Source: Metallyticus violacea (Eukaryota; Arthropoda; Insecta; Mantodea; Metallyticidae). Taken from it: DNA of 64,000 nucleotides. The stretch's first letter is position 1, and each line of letters starts with the position of its first letter. The stretch lies in NCBI GenBank assembly GCA_030762175.1, contig CM060846.1:308422512-308486511 (forward strand), read 5' to 3'. Below, piece by piece: positions 50,690 to 59,560 of the stretch. The notes beneath the pieces were generated by a model. That model was not told the DNA's origin and searched no databases. It saw only the letters and a program-made list of their open reading frames with translations. Made by a program: the position numbers and the translations under genes.

Positions 50690-50930
50690 TTTGCTGGGTC
50701 TTATAGGAAGAGTAGATAGTAGTATGTGTCCCCGTCTGGCGGCAGATGGTCAAGTCCACCCTGGCGCCAGTCACAGATTACAGCACATGACTTTAAGGTC
50801 ATGACCTGAATTTTATGACTTCATAACATCAGGGTTATCACGTGGCGATGAACTTGAGGTTGTTGACGACACAATGATGTTAATAGTCTTAAGGTTATCG
50901 TGCGACATTGTTTTTGCGACCTCTTTGCTG
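50690..50930 (+). repeat. Left inverted terminal repeat of the virus-like element
   Basis: AGTAGTATGTG, GTCCACCCTG and CACAG blocks match the reverse complement of 59330-59560 in the same order. The repeat contains the perfect palindromes CTGGCGCCAG (50761-50770) and AGGTCATGACCT (50796-50807). Similarity is best over about 110 bp and fades inward. The outer edge is uncertain by some tens of bases. No target duplication was identified. Confidence 0.7.
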
Positions 50931-51075
50931 ACATCAGAGCAGAAGACAAATAGGCATCATACCCATCGGCGAGACATTATTGTACAGTAAAGCGGGGTTG
51001 ATGTTTTTAGGTGCACTAATCGTGGACCTATCATCCATGTTATTCATTTTTGTCATTATCTGATATTACAATTAC

Positions 51076-52110
51076 TTAGAGTTCGTCGTCACTTATCAGT
51101 ATTATTTCATTATCATCGTCATTAGCATTATCGTGGTGATCGTCAATGTCATCATTATCATCGTTATCGTCGTGATTGACATCATTGTTATAATTATTAT
51201 CATCAAAATCATCATCAATTTTATCGGTCGTAGTTACCGAAGGCAAAAAAGTCACAGGCTTACAGTTTAGCTGTAACAATAATACATTTGCTTGCAAACA
51301 ATTTATTTTGTCATTTACCTACGTTATCGCGCTAAGGGTGCTCTCTCTTTGGAAGACAACATCTGGGGTCGATTCCGCCTGCTACCGTTGGACGTTCCCG
51401 ACCTGTACTGCTGCCGCTACCCGAGGCTCGATCACGTCCGCTGAAGATTCAACCGCGATGGCTCTGATTGCATACAGGGCATTGGTTGCAGCAAGAAAGG
51501 ATCTCGTTACCTCTGCGTGAATCGCTCGGACGGCTGCCGACACTACTCGAAATGTAACCGTTACCCTAAGGATGATGGAAATGTTCCAACAGTGTCCGCC
51601 GCAGCTCTGATCCCCGTGCTCTTGCCCCTTCGATGGAGTGCATGGTGCTATTGCAGTGTGAAACTCTTTTGCAGCCGTTGCCTTGATTGCAGATTCCCCA
51701 CCTCTTCAAGACCCATCGTCGCTGATGAAAGTTGTTGCGACGGCGTGCACCTCGACTGCTCGATCAATGACCCTCCTGATTGCCATTGCTACCGCTTTCA
51801 CAGTAACATTTTTGACCGCTTTGGGAGCGATAGCCTGAATTGCGGTAGAGACAGGAGGGAAGAGCAAGAGCAAGGCGGGTGAGCGGCAACCCTCGCTAGA
51901 CTTCCTCATCGGGAGGCGCTTGGCACTGGTAAAAATAGAAGAAGAGTAACCTGCTGCCGAAGATGTTGAAGCGTAACAGGAAGATGGACTGTATGGACAA
52001 CTAGCTTTGAAGCAACACATACACGCGTATTTGCAACGACATGCGGAGAATTCGAAGATACAGAGGTCGCACTCTACACGTGGCGCTGAATAATAAAAAT
52101 AACTGTTCAA
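51076..52110 (-). pseudogene. Ala/Val-rich protein with Asp-rich C-terminal tail, unrecognised
   Basis: The minus strand reads from MNSYFYYSAPRVECDLCIFE near 52110 through a Ser-rich stretch to an Ala/Ile/Val-rich region with AIQAIAPKAVKNVTVKAV. In-frame stops at about 51700, 51370 and 51310 interrupt it. Related motifs recur as AVRAIHAEV and ALYAIRAIAVE. It ends with an Asp/Asn-rich tail (about 51230-51085) and NEIILISDDEL at the stop. The region is clearly GC-richer than its surroundings. The plus strand has comparably long readings (51308-51520, 51517-51882), so strand choice rests on the acidic tail and the Ala repeats. A structural or DNA-associated protein of the virus-like element is a guess. 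No homology was recognised. Confidence 0.4.
51085..51228. repeat. Degenerate (ATC)n trinucleotide tract encoding an acidic tail
   Basis: Repeats of ATCATT, ATCGTC and similar, which read as Asp and Asn codons on the minus strand. Confidence 0.8.
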
Positions 52111-52129
52111 GCTCGCGTCAGCAGAAAAA

Positions 52130-52286
52130 TAATGCTGGCAACCAGTAGCGAATACCCGTTGAATCAGTCACCTGTATATGCTGGTAACAGCAAATTCACG
52201 TTGAACTGCGTAATTATATTAAAAAAAAAAAAATCTATCACTTTGTGCAAAGATCTTACTGTAAACATATACTTTGACTTTGATTC
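52130..52286. other. Spacer between divergent coding regions
   Basis: It holds two diverged copies of a unit that begins ATGCTGGNAAC and ends CGTTGAA (about 52132-52163 and 52176-52205), then an A-tract at 52221-52233. It lies between a minus-strand and a plus-strand coding region, so it is a plausible bidirectional promoter site. No TATA box could be assigned with confidence. Confidence 0.35.
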
Positions 52287-52571
52287 TTGGTGAGGGCTAT
52301 AAAGCACGAATTTCAATATTCGCAAAGAATGCTCAATAGATTTTATTCCGGGTACTCTGAAACTATAGTAGCAATAGAACCCATGCCTGATGATGAAAAT
52401 GATATCGATCATATGGAATGGTTCCATTTGGTTTTTACGCAACTTTTAGAATATGACGAACGGTTGTTAAATCACAAACCATGTTATTTTTGCATACCCG
52501 TTTCCAATTTGCAACATGCTTTAAGAGGTTTTCATATTTCCTTCAGAAGGTTTGATCAAATTTATCTGTAG
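52287..52571 (+). pseudogene. Candidate N-terminal part of the protein-primed DNA polymerase
   Basis: This is an open stretch of 94 codons just upstream of recognisable polymerase pieces on the same strand. It contains EFQYSQRMLNRFYSGY, PDDENDIDHMEWFHLVFTQL, LEYDERLLN and ALRGFHISFRRF. An acidic D-rich turn followed by long amphipathic helices is what the poorly conserved N-terminus of these polymerases tends to look like, but I cannot name a specific motif. Its position and orientation support the link. It could be a separate small gene of the element. Confidence 0.4.
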
Positions 52572-52661
52572 GTCATTTTAAATTCTGCGAAAGCTGTAGC
52601 TCAGAGTAATTATTGATTTTTAGACGGTAAATTTAAGTTTAGGGTTGTGAATACAAAAATT

Positions 52662-52870
52662 ATGAAGCAGAATGCCCTAATAACTACGAGCTGTGCAATA
52701 CTATTGCTATAAAATGTTATCTTCATGTTTACCTAGAGCGATAGATATATCTGTTTACGCGTGTGTACAAACTTATTGAAGGGGAATGCTGTAGTAACAG
52801 CGGGCTGTTTAAGAGAAACAAGGGTATTAATGTTATAAAAATGACTCTTCATATTTACCTAGAGCGGTAG
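52662..52870. repeat. Two diverged tandem copies of an about 115-bp unit
   Basis: Each copy ends with TTTACCTAGAGCGRTAG (about 52728-52744 and 52855-52871) and shares a GAATGCYSTARTAAC-type start. The duplication lies between the candidate polymerase N-terminus and the zinc-binding region. Confidence 0.6.
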
Positions 52871-52984
52871 CGGTATCTGAAGCAAAAACATAAACCGGTT
52901 CTAATTGCAATTCAATAAAGAGCTGGGAAGCAGCTCAAAAACAAAAAGCAATATATCTATGTCAACTTATAGGAAAATAATATA

Positions 52985-53582
52985 AATACATTAGTATCAT
53001 TTACGGCAGATGATGTTAAGCAATTTGAAGAGGTATTAAACTAGTATTCTTTCAGTGTTTTATACGGACGCTTGGAAAACAAACAGCTACATAAATTAGA
53101 AATGTTTAGCGATAAATGTATTGATTTGATTTATCATAACAATCACTATAATGCAATTATCCATCTTTATATTTTGTTAAAATGCACATTTGATCGTATA
53201 AAATGTAACAATCCTGTCAAATATAAAAGAATATGCATCTCTGCGATTTAGGACGTTCAAAGGTCCACTTTTATGTAACATCCTTTGCTAGGTACATTTC
53301 TCGTGCCGAATGTAACCGTGAGTTTAAAGGACAAACTTGTTACAATAATCGCCATACAAATGGAGCCTTTTATCCGCAGAATATTACCGTTTGCTACATG
53401 GAAAAGCGTGTATTAAATGTAACAAACTGTATAACTTAAGACGAAAAAAGCAGCTACACGTTTGTCCTGAGAGATTTTACACCACGTGTAATAATTGTGT
53501 TGTGATGAATAATTTATGCTTTGTACAGCTACATAGAAGTAAGCAACTGATCAAAGAAATTCTCGTTTCTCTTTTTTTATAA
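52985..53582 (+). pseudogene. Protein-primed family B DNA polymerase: pre-exonuclease and zinc-binding region
   Basis: Three consecutive frames carry pieces in family order. At 52985-53235 a reading with one in-frame stop (53042) has SFTADDVKQFEEVLN and DLIYHNNHYNAIIHLYIL, matching the stretch before the Cys/His region. At 53311-53400 another frame has CNREFKGQTCYNN. At 53397-53520 a third has HGKACIKCNKLYNLRRKK, a His-x-Cys pair, then TTCNNCVVMNNLCF. Paired Cys-x-x-Cys and His/Cys residues in this arrangement are typical of Polinton-, adinto- and bidnavirus-type polymerases. The frame changes near 53235 and 53390, and the stop, show that it is broken. The piece joins directly to the exonuclease remnant downstream. 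Confidence 0.7.
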
Positions 53583-54029
53583 ACTTTGAATGTATTCATG
53601 AAAAGCCTTGTGGTTTAGAAAACCATACGATCGAGCATTTCCGAAGTAGTGTGTGCTTTATAAAGCATATTTGTTTTTTGAGATTTGTAAAAAAATACAA
53701 ATTACAGTATTTGCGGCGTAAAAGAATGGGGTTTTAAAAATGAACCAGTTCGTTAGTTCTTCCAATATATTAGCATACTACGCTGGAAGATCAACAACAA
53801 TGTCTTGCTTACACCTATTTTAAAGTCTTACAACCGCCATATTCTGTTAAAATACATGGCTACTTGGATGGAAGTAAGAACTGATCTTGAAAGGGAATCG
53901 TATTTATAAAATATAGCATCGAAATATAAATTTCTTGGATTCTTGAAGTTTTATGCAATATTCACTTTCCCAGATTTCCAAAACTTTCCAATTAGAAGAA
54001 CAAAAATAGTATTTTCCGTGTTTGTTTAA
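53580..54029 (+). pseudogene. Protein-primed DNA polymerase: 3'-5' exonuclease region remnant
   Basis: NFECIHEKPCG near 53585 fits the first exonuclease motif with its Asp/Glu pair partly lost. Further pieces in alternating frames (about 53930-54029), such as KFLGFLKFYAIFTFPDFQNF and KTFQLEEQK, match the stretch before the Phe-Pro block that ends this domain in the family. Stops and frame changes are frequent. The coding stops exactly at a TTAA where a transposon has inserted and is picked up again on the far side (56923). The domain call is by motif order only. Confidence 0.55.
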
Positions 54030-54199
54030 GGGATACTGGCAATGAGATTTTGACAAAAATCAATCAAAAATATTTAAACTGTATTTTTTTTTTTTTGCTG
54101 CAAATGATTATTTAAGCCATTGGGCATCCGCAGAGAGTCCATTCGCACGTTCCCCTCGTTTTCGACTCTACAGCCATTTAAAGAGCTCCCTGTCCTTTT

Positions 54200-55170
54200 T
54201 CAGCCTAGTACACACCCTTAGTTCAGAAGTGTGGAATGAGATACATAACTGTACTCTCTGATGGAGACGCAAGGACTCACCGGCAACTAAGTGGAGTGGC
54301 GGTATATGGTTCTAATGTGGAAATAGCGAAGGAAGAATGTGTCAATCATGCAGCAAAGAGTGCCGGTCCTGGTGGGTGGTGTAGTGGTAACTATACTTGC
54401 CTCCTAAATCCAAGATTGCGGGTTCGTTCCCGGCCGGGACCGATGGATTATTTTCGGTGTAAAATTCTAAGTATGGCTTCCTTCGGAAGGGAAGTAAAGC
54501 CGTTGGTCCCGTGTCGTACATTTACGGCACGATAACGGACCTCAAGCCTGAAAGAAGAGGCCTCTGAGCAAAACTTGTCGGCCGTTTTCACGCCCTGATT
54601 TGAATGGGATGCTGATGACCTGAGATGTTAAAGACTGTCCTTAAATAAGCCAAAAAAACTGTAACAAAGAGGATGAATACAGCTTTTCTCAAGCAAGGCA
54701 ACACTGACACTAGATTGGGTGGTCATGGCCGTGATAAGTTGAAGTTAGAAACTATAAAAGAAAAACCAGATTGGCCATCCAGAAGTATCTACCAGATATA
54801 TCTGCTATGAAAAATGCCATATATGCCATTATAGATCAATAGACCAATAGCCCGAACATCAGAAGTGCCCCATAGGGACAAACGCTTAGTGTTTCTATAA
54901 TAGTAGCATAGCTCTCGGTGAAACTCCGCAAAGCGTTTGCAAGATGTCTATTCAGTTAGATTAGGAGAATTTTCCCCATCTACCATATACTAGCTTGCTC
55001 TGAACTACTGGCATGCGGATACGACTCGACTCTACAAGAGCAGGAGACCAACTGCCATAAGCAGGAAAGGACCTGCAGGTGGTAAAAGTAGCACACCAGC
55101 ATAGGAGGACAAAAACGAAAGTACACACTCAGAGTACGGTAAATCAAGAAGATTGTGAAATATAAAGCAT
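54200..55170 (+). pseudogene. Mutator-like transposase domain remnant, split by a SINE
   Basis: The plus strand reads MRYITVLSDGDARTHRQLSG from 54236 and then VEIAKEECVNHAAK, after which a family B SINE interrupts. Beyond it, pieces such as GNTDTRLGGHGRDKLKLETI (near 54700) and a C-terminal stretch with stops follow. The pattern R-Y-x-x-x-L-S-D-G-D, then I-x-K-E-E-C-x-N-H, then L-G-G-x-G-x-x-K-L is the Mutator-like transposase domain found in many animal transposon-derived proteins. The Asp of S-D-G-D would be catalytic. The N-terminal zinc finger region and most of the C-terminus are missing or decayed. It lies fully within the TTAA-flanked insertion and is the best candidate for that element's own transposase. 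Confidence 0.65.
54364..54658 (+). mobile_element. SINE family B, full-length copy
   Basis: Plus-orientation reference copy. The head GGTCCTGGTGGGTGGTGTAG contains the A box (TGGTGTAGTGGTAAC) and GGGTTCGTTCCC the B box, like tRNA-Gly or Glu. The body contains CCTTCGGAAGGGAAGTAAAG and GTGTCGTACATTTACGGCAC. It ends with GAGATGTTAAAGACTG and an A-rich tail. CAAAGAG on both sides may be a short target duplication. It splits the Mutator-like coding. Confidence 0.92.
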
Positions 55171-55174
55171 ACAA

Positions 55175-55795
55175 TTGGCTGTTTCCCAGTACAACTATTT
55201 TTTGTAAAAAGCGTTTTTCTCAAAACTTCACTTTCACATACTAAAATGCCCCATGCGTCTCAGTTTTGTTAAAATTGAATTAAATTTTTCCAGAATGTAC
55301 AAAAGTATCCATTATTTATCCATATTTAATAATATTTAACATTTTCCTTTATAGATTACAAAAAGTATCACTGTTCACTTATCAACTTTATTTCAAACAT
55401 CTCTTAGAACCCTTATTGTCTATGATACAAAGCTCCAATTGCAAAAATGAAAAGGAATTTTCTTAACTTATGAGACGCGTGGAACATTTTGATTATGTGA
55501 CATATTTACTTAATAACTTTTAGCTCGCAAAACATTGATCTAATTTGAATAAAATTTAGTATACCTATTAATTTGAATGCAATGCAATCAAAGTAAATTT
55601 TTCGCAAATATCACAATAGGGTCAGACCTTCGAGTGATATTTATTGGGATTATTTCTTCCATATAATAATAAGTGAAATATAATTCCAGTAAACTTGGCT
55701 TACTATATTGTAATAACTGTGCATTTGTAATAACCTTTTCAAGCCATCTAGTAACAGACAAATGTCGATTGTCATTAATGCCAATGAAGAAGAAT
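55175..55795. other. Unassigned interior of the TTAA transposon
   Basis: AT-rich, with no coding or repeat I can support. Confidence 0.3.
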
Positions 55796-55803
55796 CAAAT
55801 ACG

Positions 55804-56090
55804 AATGAATGAATAGTGTTTAACGCCCGTTTTTGCTACAGAGGCACCACAGGCGATGGACACTGATGATACATGAGATGAAATGATATATTGGGAAAGG
55901 ATTTATTTTTAAGGAACGAATCGTTCCAGGCCTAAGTTTAGGGTACCTCGCCGGCATTTGCCATTTATGAGGACTGAGGAAAACCTGGAAAAAACCTCAG
56001 TCAGGAAGGACGGTCCTGGCGGTATTCGAACCCAGACCTCCCGCTCACGAGTCCGAGATTTAACGACCTCTGCCACCTGTGGCGGTGAGC
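55804..56090 (-). mobile_element. SINE family A, full-length copy
   Basis: Minus orientation. The ATTC-repeat tail is at the left (GAATGAATGAATAGTG) and the head is at the right (complement of CCGCCACAGGTGGC). CAAATACG at 55796-55803 and 56091-56098 is an 8-bp target-site duplication. It is inserted in the TTAA transposon. Confidence 0.93.
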
Positions 56091-56135
56091 CAAATACGGG
56101 ATGGCACTATTTCATGAATAGAATAAGAATTAAAA

Positions 56136-56138
<3 letters not shown>

Positions 56139-56171
<33 letters not shown>
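56139..56171. repeat. (TA)n microsatellite
   Basis: About 16 perfect TA units. Confidence 0.95.
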
Positions 56172-56176
<5 letters not shown>

Positions 56177-56922
56177 GTAACACTATTAACAATGAAACAA
56201 ATTAACAGTAATTATATTAGTACAAAAGGATAAAAACACTAAGAAAAAGTCACACTTGAAATCGCTATATTTCGGACTCGTTCTTCTATGGTAAGAAGAC
56301 AAGTGTTTTATACTTTTGTACTACTATAATTACTGTTAATTTATATATATTTGTAATTCGCGCACGGATTATTTAATAGTTGTATAAAATATTGTACTTA
56401 CTTATGAATGCCTACCTATTTTGAAAACGTGAGAATGAAATAGAGGAAAGTGGACTATTACAGTCGCTACCGTTAGATTTACTAATACCAATCGAGGGAA
56501 ACTAAACGGAGAAAACATTTTACCGTTTTGCTCAGCGTGTTTATTCAGATTAATGGTTGCTTATGCAGATATTGTTACATAATTTATAAAATGAATTCAT
56601 ACTTACTTACTGAGTACACAAAAATTGCTTTAGTGAATTAATACGAAGTTAGTTAAATCGAAATTACAGAAAAGTGGTCAGTGATGCGTGCTCGCGAATG
56701 ATATAGTGGAGGTATAGAAAACGGACTACAAGACAAATGCACGTCATGTGATAAAACGGATTTCATTTTTTTTCTAGATAATTTCACTGCGATATCATGC
56801 TATGATGGATCAAAATTCTAAATTTGTTTAGTTTCATCGATCGATTTTAAGATGACGTCACATAAGTGAAATAGAAAAATAATATAAAAATTTGGAAATT
56901 TGAAAAATTACTCCCGTGTCCC

Positions 56923-58196
56923 TTAATACGCAAGATAATACAAACTTCTTAGAAAAATGCCTGAAATGAAGTATTATTGGTCTGAAAAGGGCTGTAGAAG
57001 AACGAAAATGCTTAAAAAAATGGCATGCCGAGAATATTTCCTCAAAGTACGTGTTTACATTGCACTTCGAGTGAAGTTCTTAATAGGGAACGGTATTTAT
57101 CTTTTTAGAGAGTGCTTAACTTATAGCTAATTCTTGCTTGAACGTATGCAGAAAACGCTTTATGCGAGAAAACACCATCTCGATAAAACCTCACGGAGAA
57201 TACCGCCTTTCTGACATTCAATTACGCATGGCTATTGTTCGATTAAGTTGGATAGAAAATGAGCAAAGTGCACATATCAATTCTACACGGTCTTAATAGC
57301 CGCGAAGTGAAAATTGAAATTATATGGTAGATGGTTACAAAGAAGAGGCTGAAAGTAATACAAAGTACATATACTATTTACATTGTTGTTTTTATCATGG
57401 ATGTCGACAATACTATGTTAAAGAATCTCAATCTTATAGGTAAAGACAATGAAGCTCTACGTTTGAGTCCACCGTGAGGATAACCAGAACAATATGATGT
57501 GTTTTAGATGTGCGAATGCAAATATAACGCAATACAATCAATTAAAGCTAAGCTTGCACAATTTGGTGATTCTTTTATTCTCCCAGAATTTCTCGAACAC
57601 AGAGATTCGTTTTTCGGTTGACGTACAAATTGTAATGAATTTATGTACGAAACTAAAGGAATGAAAAAAGATTTTACTATAATTGTGCAGATTTTGCCCA
57701 TATACAATTAAGCCAAAATGCTATCCTATTGGTCACCTTCAATTTTATTACTAAAAAATACATTTGCGAAACTGGATTGTATAAAAGGCGGATTAATAAA
57801 ATGTCAAATATTATCTGCGGTAAACCCTTAACACCCAGTACTTCCCATCCGCGTGAACAGTAAGATAAGTTTCCTTCATGGTGATCGTGTACGTTATCGG
57901 AAAGTCACATGAAGTACGATCAAGATTCTGAGTAAAGTATTTCTTAAGGTTCTCGGGTGTTGGAAGAAGTTAAAATCACTCTTAGGGAAGATTACGTTAT
58001 ATTTAAAATGCACGAAACTTAGGAGTATGGCATGATACGCCCCAATTTCGATATTGGCGAAAAAGAGTTTTTTTGAACAGTACTTGGAAAGTTTTTAAAA
58101 ATTAAAACTGAAGCCTCTGGGCGGCAATTGGAATGCACTGCCAATATTGCAAAGGAAAAATATATTAAAGAAATTAGAAATAAAATAAGAGTTTAA
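56923..58196 (+). pseudogene. Protein-primed DNA polymerase: central to palm-proximal region
   Basis: Pieces follow the family order. MPEMKYYWSEKGCRR is at 56957. RKRFMRENTISIKPHGEY is at about 57150 and AIVRLSWIENEQS follows. NYMVDGYKEEAESNTKYIYY with a downstream HGCRQYY is at 57318-57413. MCECKYNAIQSIKAKL is at 57508. HRDSFFG is followed by an in-frame stop and RTNCNEF at 57598-57642. A piece with HPVLPIRVN lies at about 57790-57860. LGKFLKIKTEASGRQLECTA lies at 58083, and the coding ends at the stop at 58194. At least four frame changes or stops are present. The polymerase motifs that normally follow, including the Asp-Thr-Asp catalytic motif, are absent, so the gene is truncated here. 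This is the strongest part of the polymerase assignment. Confidence 0.8.
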
Positions 58197-58207
58197 ACTT
58201 AGTTCTA

Positions 58208-58985
58208 GTGCAAGTGTTCTTCTTTCAGCGTTATAGTGAATCGCAGCAACGCAACTACCATTACTACCATCCCGTTAATCTATATCATCACTACGATCGC
58301 GTTGCAATGTTGTGCCTCACCGGTAGTGCAAACTTCAGTTGCCGCAATGTCTTAGCCGTAAATGCTACCAGGGAAAAGCGCCGTTTCCTTACATCGAAGA
58401 AACCTACTAAAAGGAATCGCCTTCGCCGTCGTTCTCTACAAGCATTAACCTCGATACGGACCCGATCAATGTAGGGAATGACGTTTGGACCAAGTTGGGT
58501 TCACAGCGGAAAAATCAGTTCCAGATCATTTCCACAAAAATTGTTACTCGCGGATATGCTGACAAACAGATCTACATTACGGTTAGACACACCAAAGCTT
58601 CAAAATCAGTCATATTTCGCGTCAGTTTTAAAACAGCTCTAATGAACACCCGAAACAAGAACGATGCCACATTTACCGTCACATTGTCGGAGAGTACCGG
58701 CTCTATTCTTGATCAGCATGTCAACCACCAGACGTGGATGCATTAGCGTCCTGAAGCGCACAGATGTTTCGTGAGTATCCCGCACTTGCCCAGCGAAAGC
58801 GAGAAAACAGGCTCATCTAATCTTCACGTGTAAGACAATGTTTGTGGACTCCGACATCTCTTATGACGACGACGGCGATTCTTAAACGACAACCGACAAA
58901 ACTGAGGATGATATGCACGAGTTTAACAGTGCTACACAAAATAATCCTGAGTACTCTACTTGCATTAAACTTTCTTTAATGAAAG
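58208..58985 (+). pseudogene. Unrecognised coding region near the right terminal repeat
   Basis: Overlapping plus-strand frames look coding. One (58208-58474) is basic, with KKPTKRNRLRRRSL. Another covers PSPSFSTSINLDTDPINVGN and then KNQFQIISTKIVTRGYADKQ, with alternating hydrophobic residues typical of beta strands (58420-58746). A third has DSDISYDDDGDS (about 58855) and an acidic end near 58985. Codon use and GC content exceed those of the surroundings. The piece begins right where the polymerase coding is cut off, so a deletion junction near 58200 is likely. A virion or DNA-binding protein of the element is only a guess, and no homologue was recognised. Confidence 0.4.
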
Positions 58986-58989
58986 AATA

Positions 58990-59329
58990 AGTAGTTAATG
59001 TTCATTTTTGGCAACATTCAAGTTCATGTGTAATCTTTAAAAGTATATTACATAATCATTAAGTAAAAAAAAATAGTTAATTTTTTTCATATAAAAATTT
59101 TATTTGATTAATACAAGTGTAATTTTAGCTATATTCCTATGCATAAGTCTTGTTTTTATTAGTAAACGTGCATTCTTGGCACTACACACTAATCAAGCAA
59201 AACTATTAGTTAATTAATTTTCATGTAATTTTTATTCGTGAAAGGGCACTTTTATTTTAACTACATAATAATGTTAAAATATATAATGTATATTGTATTA
59301 CAAAATAAAAGTGTCCGCTCGAGATCGGT
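58990..59329. other. AT-rich spacer inside the right end of the element
   Basis: No coding was seen. The sequence is strongly AT-rich compared with the flanking GC-richer coding and terminal repeat. Confidence 0.35.
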
Positions 59330-59560
59330 AGGACGGTTTTCTCTTTTGCCATCCTGGTGCTAGAAAAGAGCTCACAAAAACAAAGTAGTGCGGTAACATT
59401 GAGGTTATGACATATCCTTCAAAGCCATTACTTTTAGGTTATGACCTTTTAGGTCATGATATGACCTTAAGTACCTGTGATGAGCGGCAGGGTGGACTCT
59501 GACCTTCCGCCACCCGGGGGTCACATACTACTGAAGATAAGCCAAGAAGAGTCTAATGAG
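59330..59560 (-). repeat. Right inverted terminal repeat of the virus-like element
   Basis: The reverse complement carries AGTAGTATGTG, GTCCACCCTG and CACAG in the same order as 50690-50930. It contains near-palindromes built on AGGTCATGA/TGACCT (59451-59467 and 59436-59447), as the left copy does. The two repeats have diverged and inward similarity is patchy. Confidence 0.7.

Larger units (their letters stand above)
54030..56922 (+). mobile_element. DNA transposon inserted at TTAA, Mutator-like transposase traces
   Basis: TTAA occurs at 54026-54029 and 56923-56926. Just inside lie the inverted termini GGGATACTGGCAATGAG (from 54030) and GGGACACGGGAGTAATTTT (complement, ending 56922). The insertion separates two consecutive parts of a polymerase coding region, which fits a 4-bp target duplication. 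TTAA targets are used by piggyBac and by Sola3-type elements. The transposase pieces inside look like the Mutator-type domain, which favours a Sola- or Mutator-related element over piggyBac. The element itself holds two SINEs and a TA microsatellite. It is about 2.3 kb without the SINEs. Confidence 0.75.
50690..59560. mobile_element. Relic of a virus-like element with protein-primed DNA polymerase
   Basis: Inverted terminal repeats at both ends enclose a broken family B DNA polymerase gene and two unrecognised coding regions, one on each side. After subtracting the 2.9-kb transposon inserted in the polymerase, the element is about 6 kb. Terminal repeats plus a protein-primed polymerase fit Polinton/Maverick elements (usually 15-20 kb), adintoviruses, or bidnavirus-like genomes (segments of about 6-6.5 kb). 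The size favours a bidnavirus-like or internally deleted Polinton-like origin. No integrase, packaging ATPase, protease or parvovirus-type NS1 helicase was recognised. All coding is interrupted, so this is an inactive fossil. Confidence 0.65.

Noticed and set aside
54030..56922. Intron in the polymerase gene
   Set aside because: The junctions are TTAA with inverted GGGAYAC termini, not GT-AG, and the interior holds transposase traces.
50690..59560. Complete Polinton/Maverick element
   Set aside because: The element is far too short after subtracting the inserted transposon, and no integrase, packaging ATPase, protease or double-jelly-roll capsid gene was recognised.
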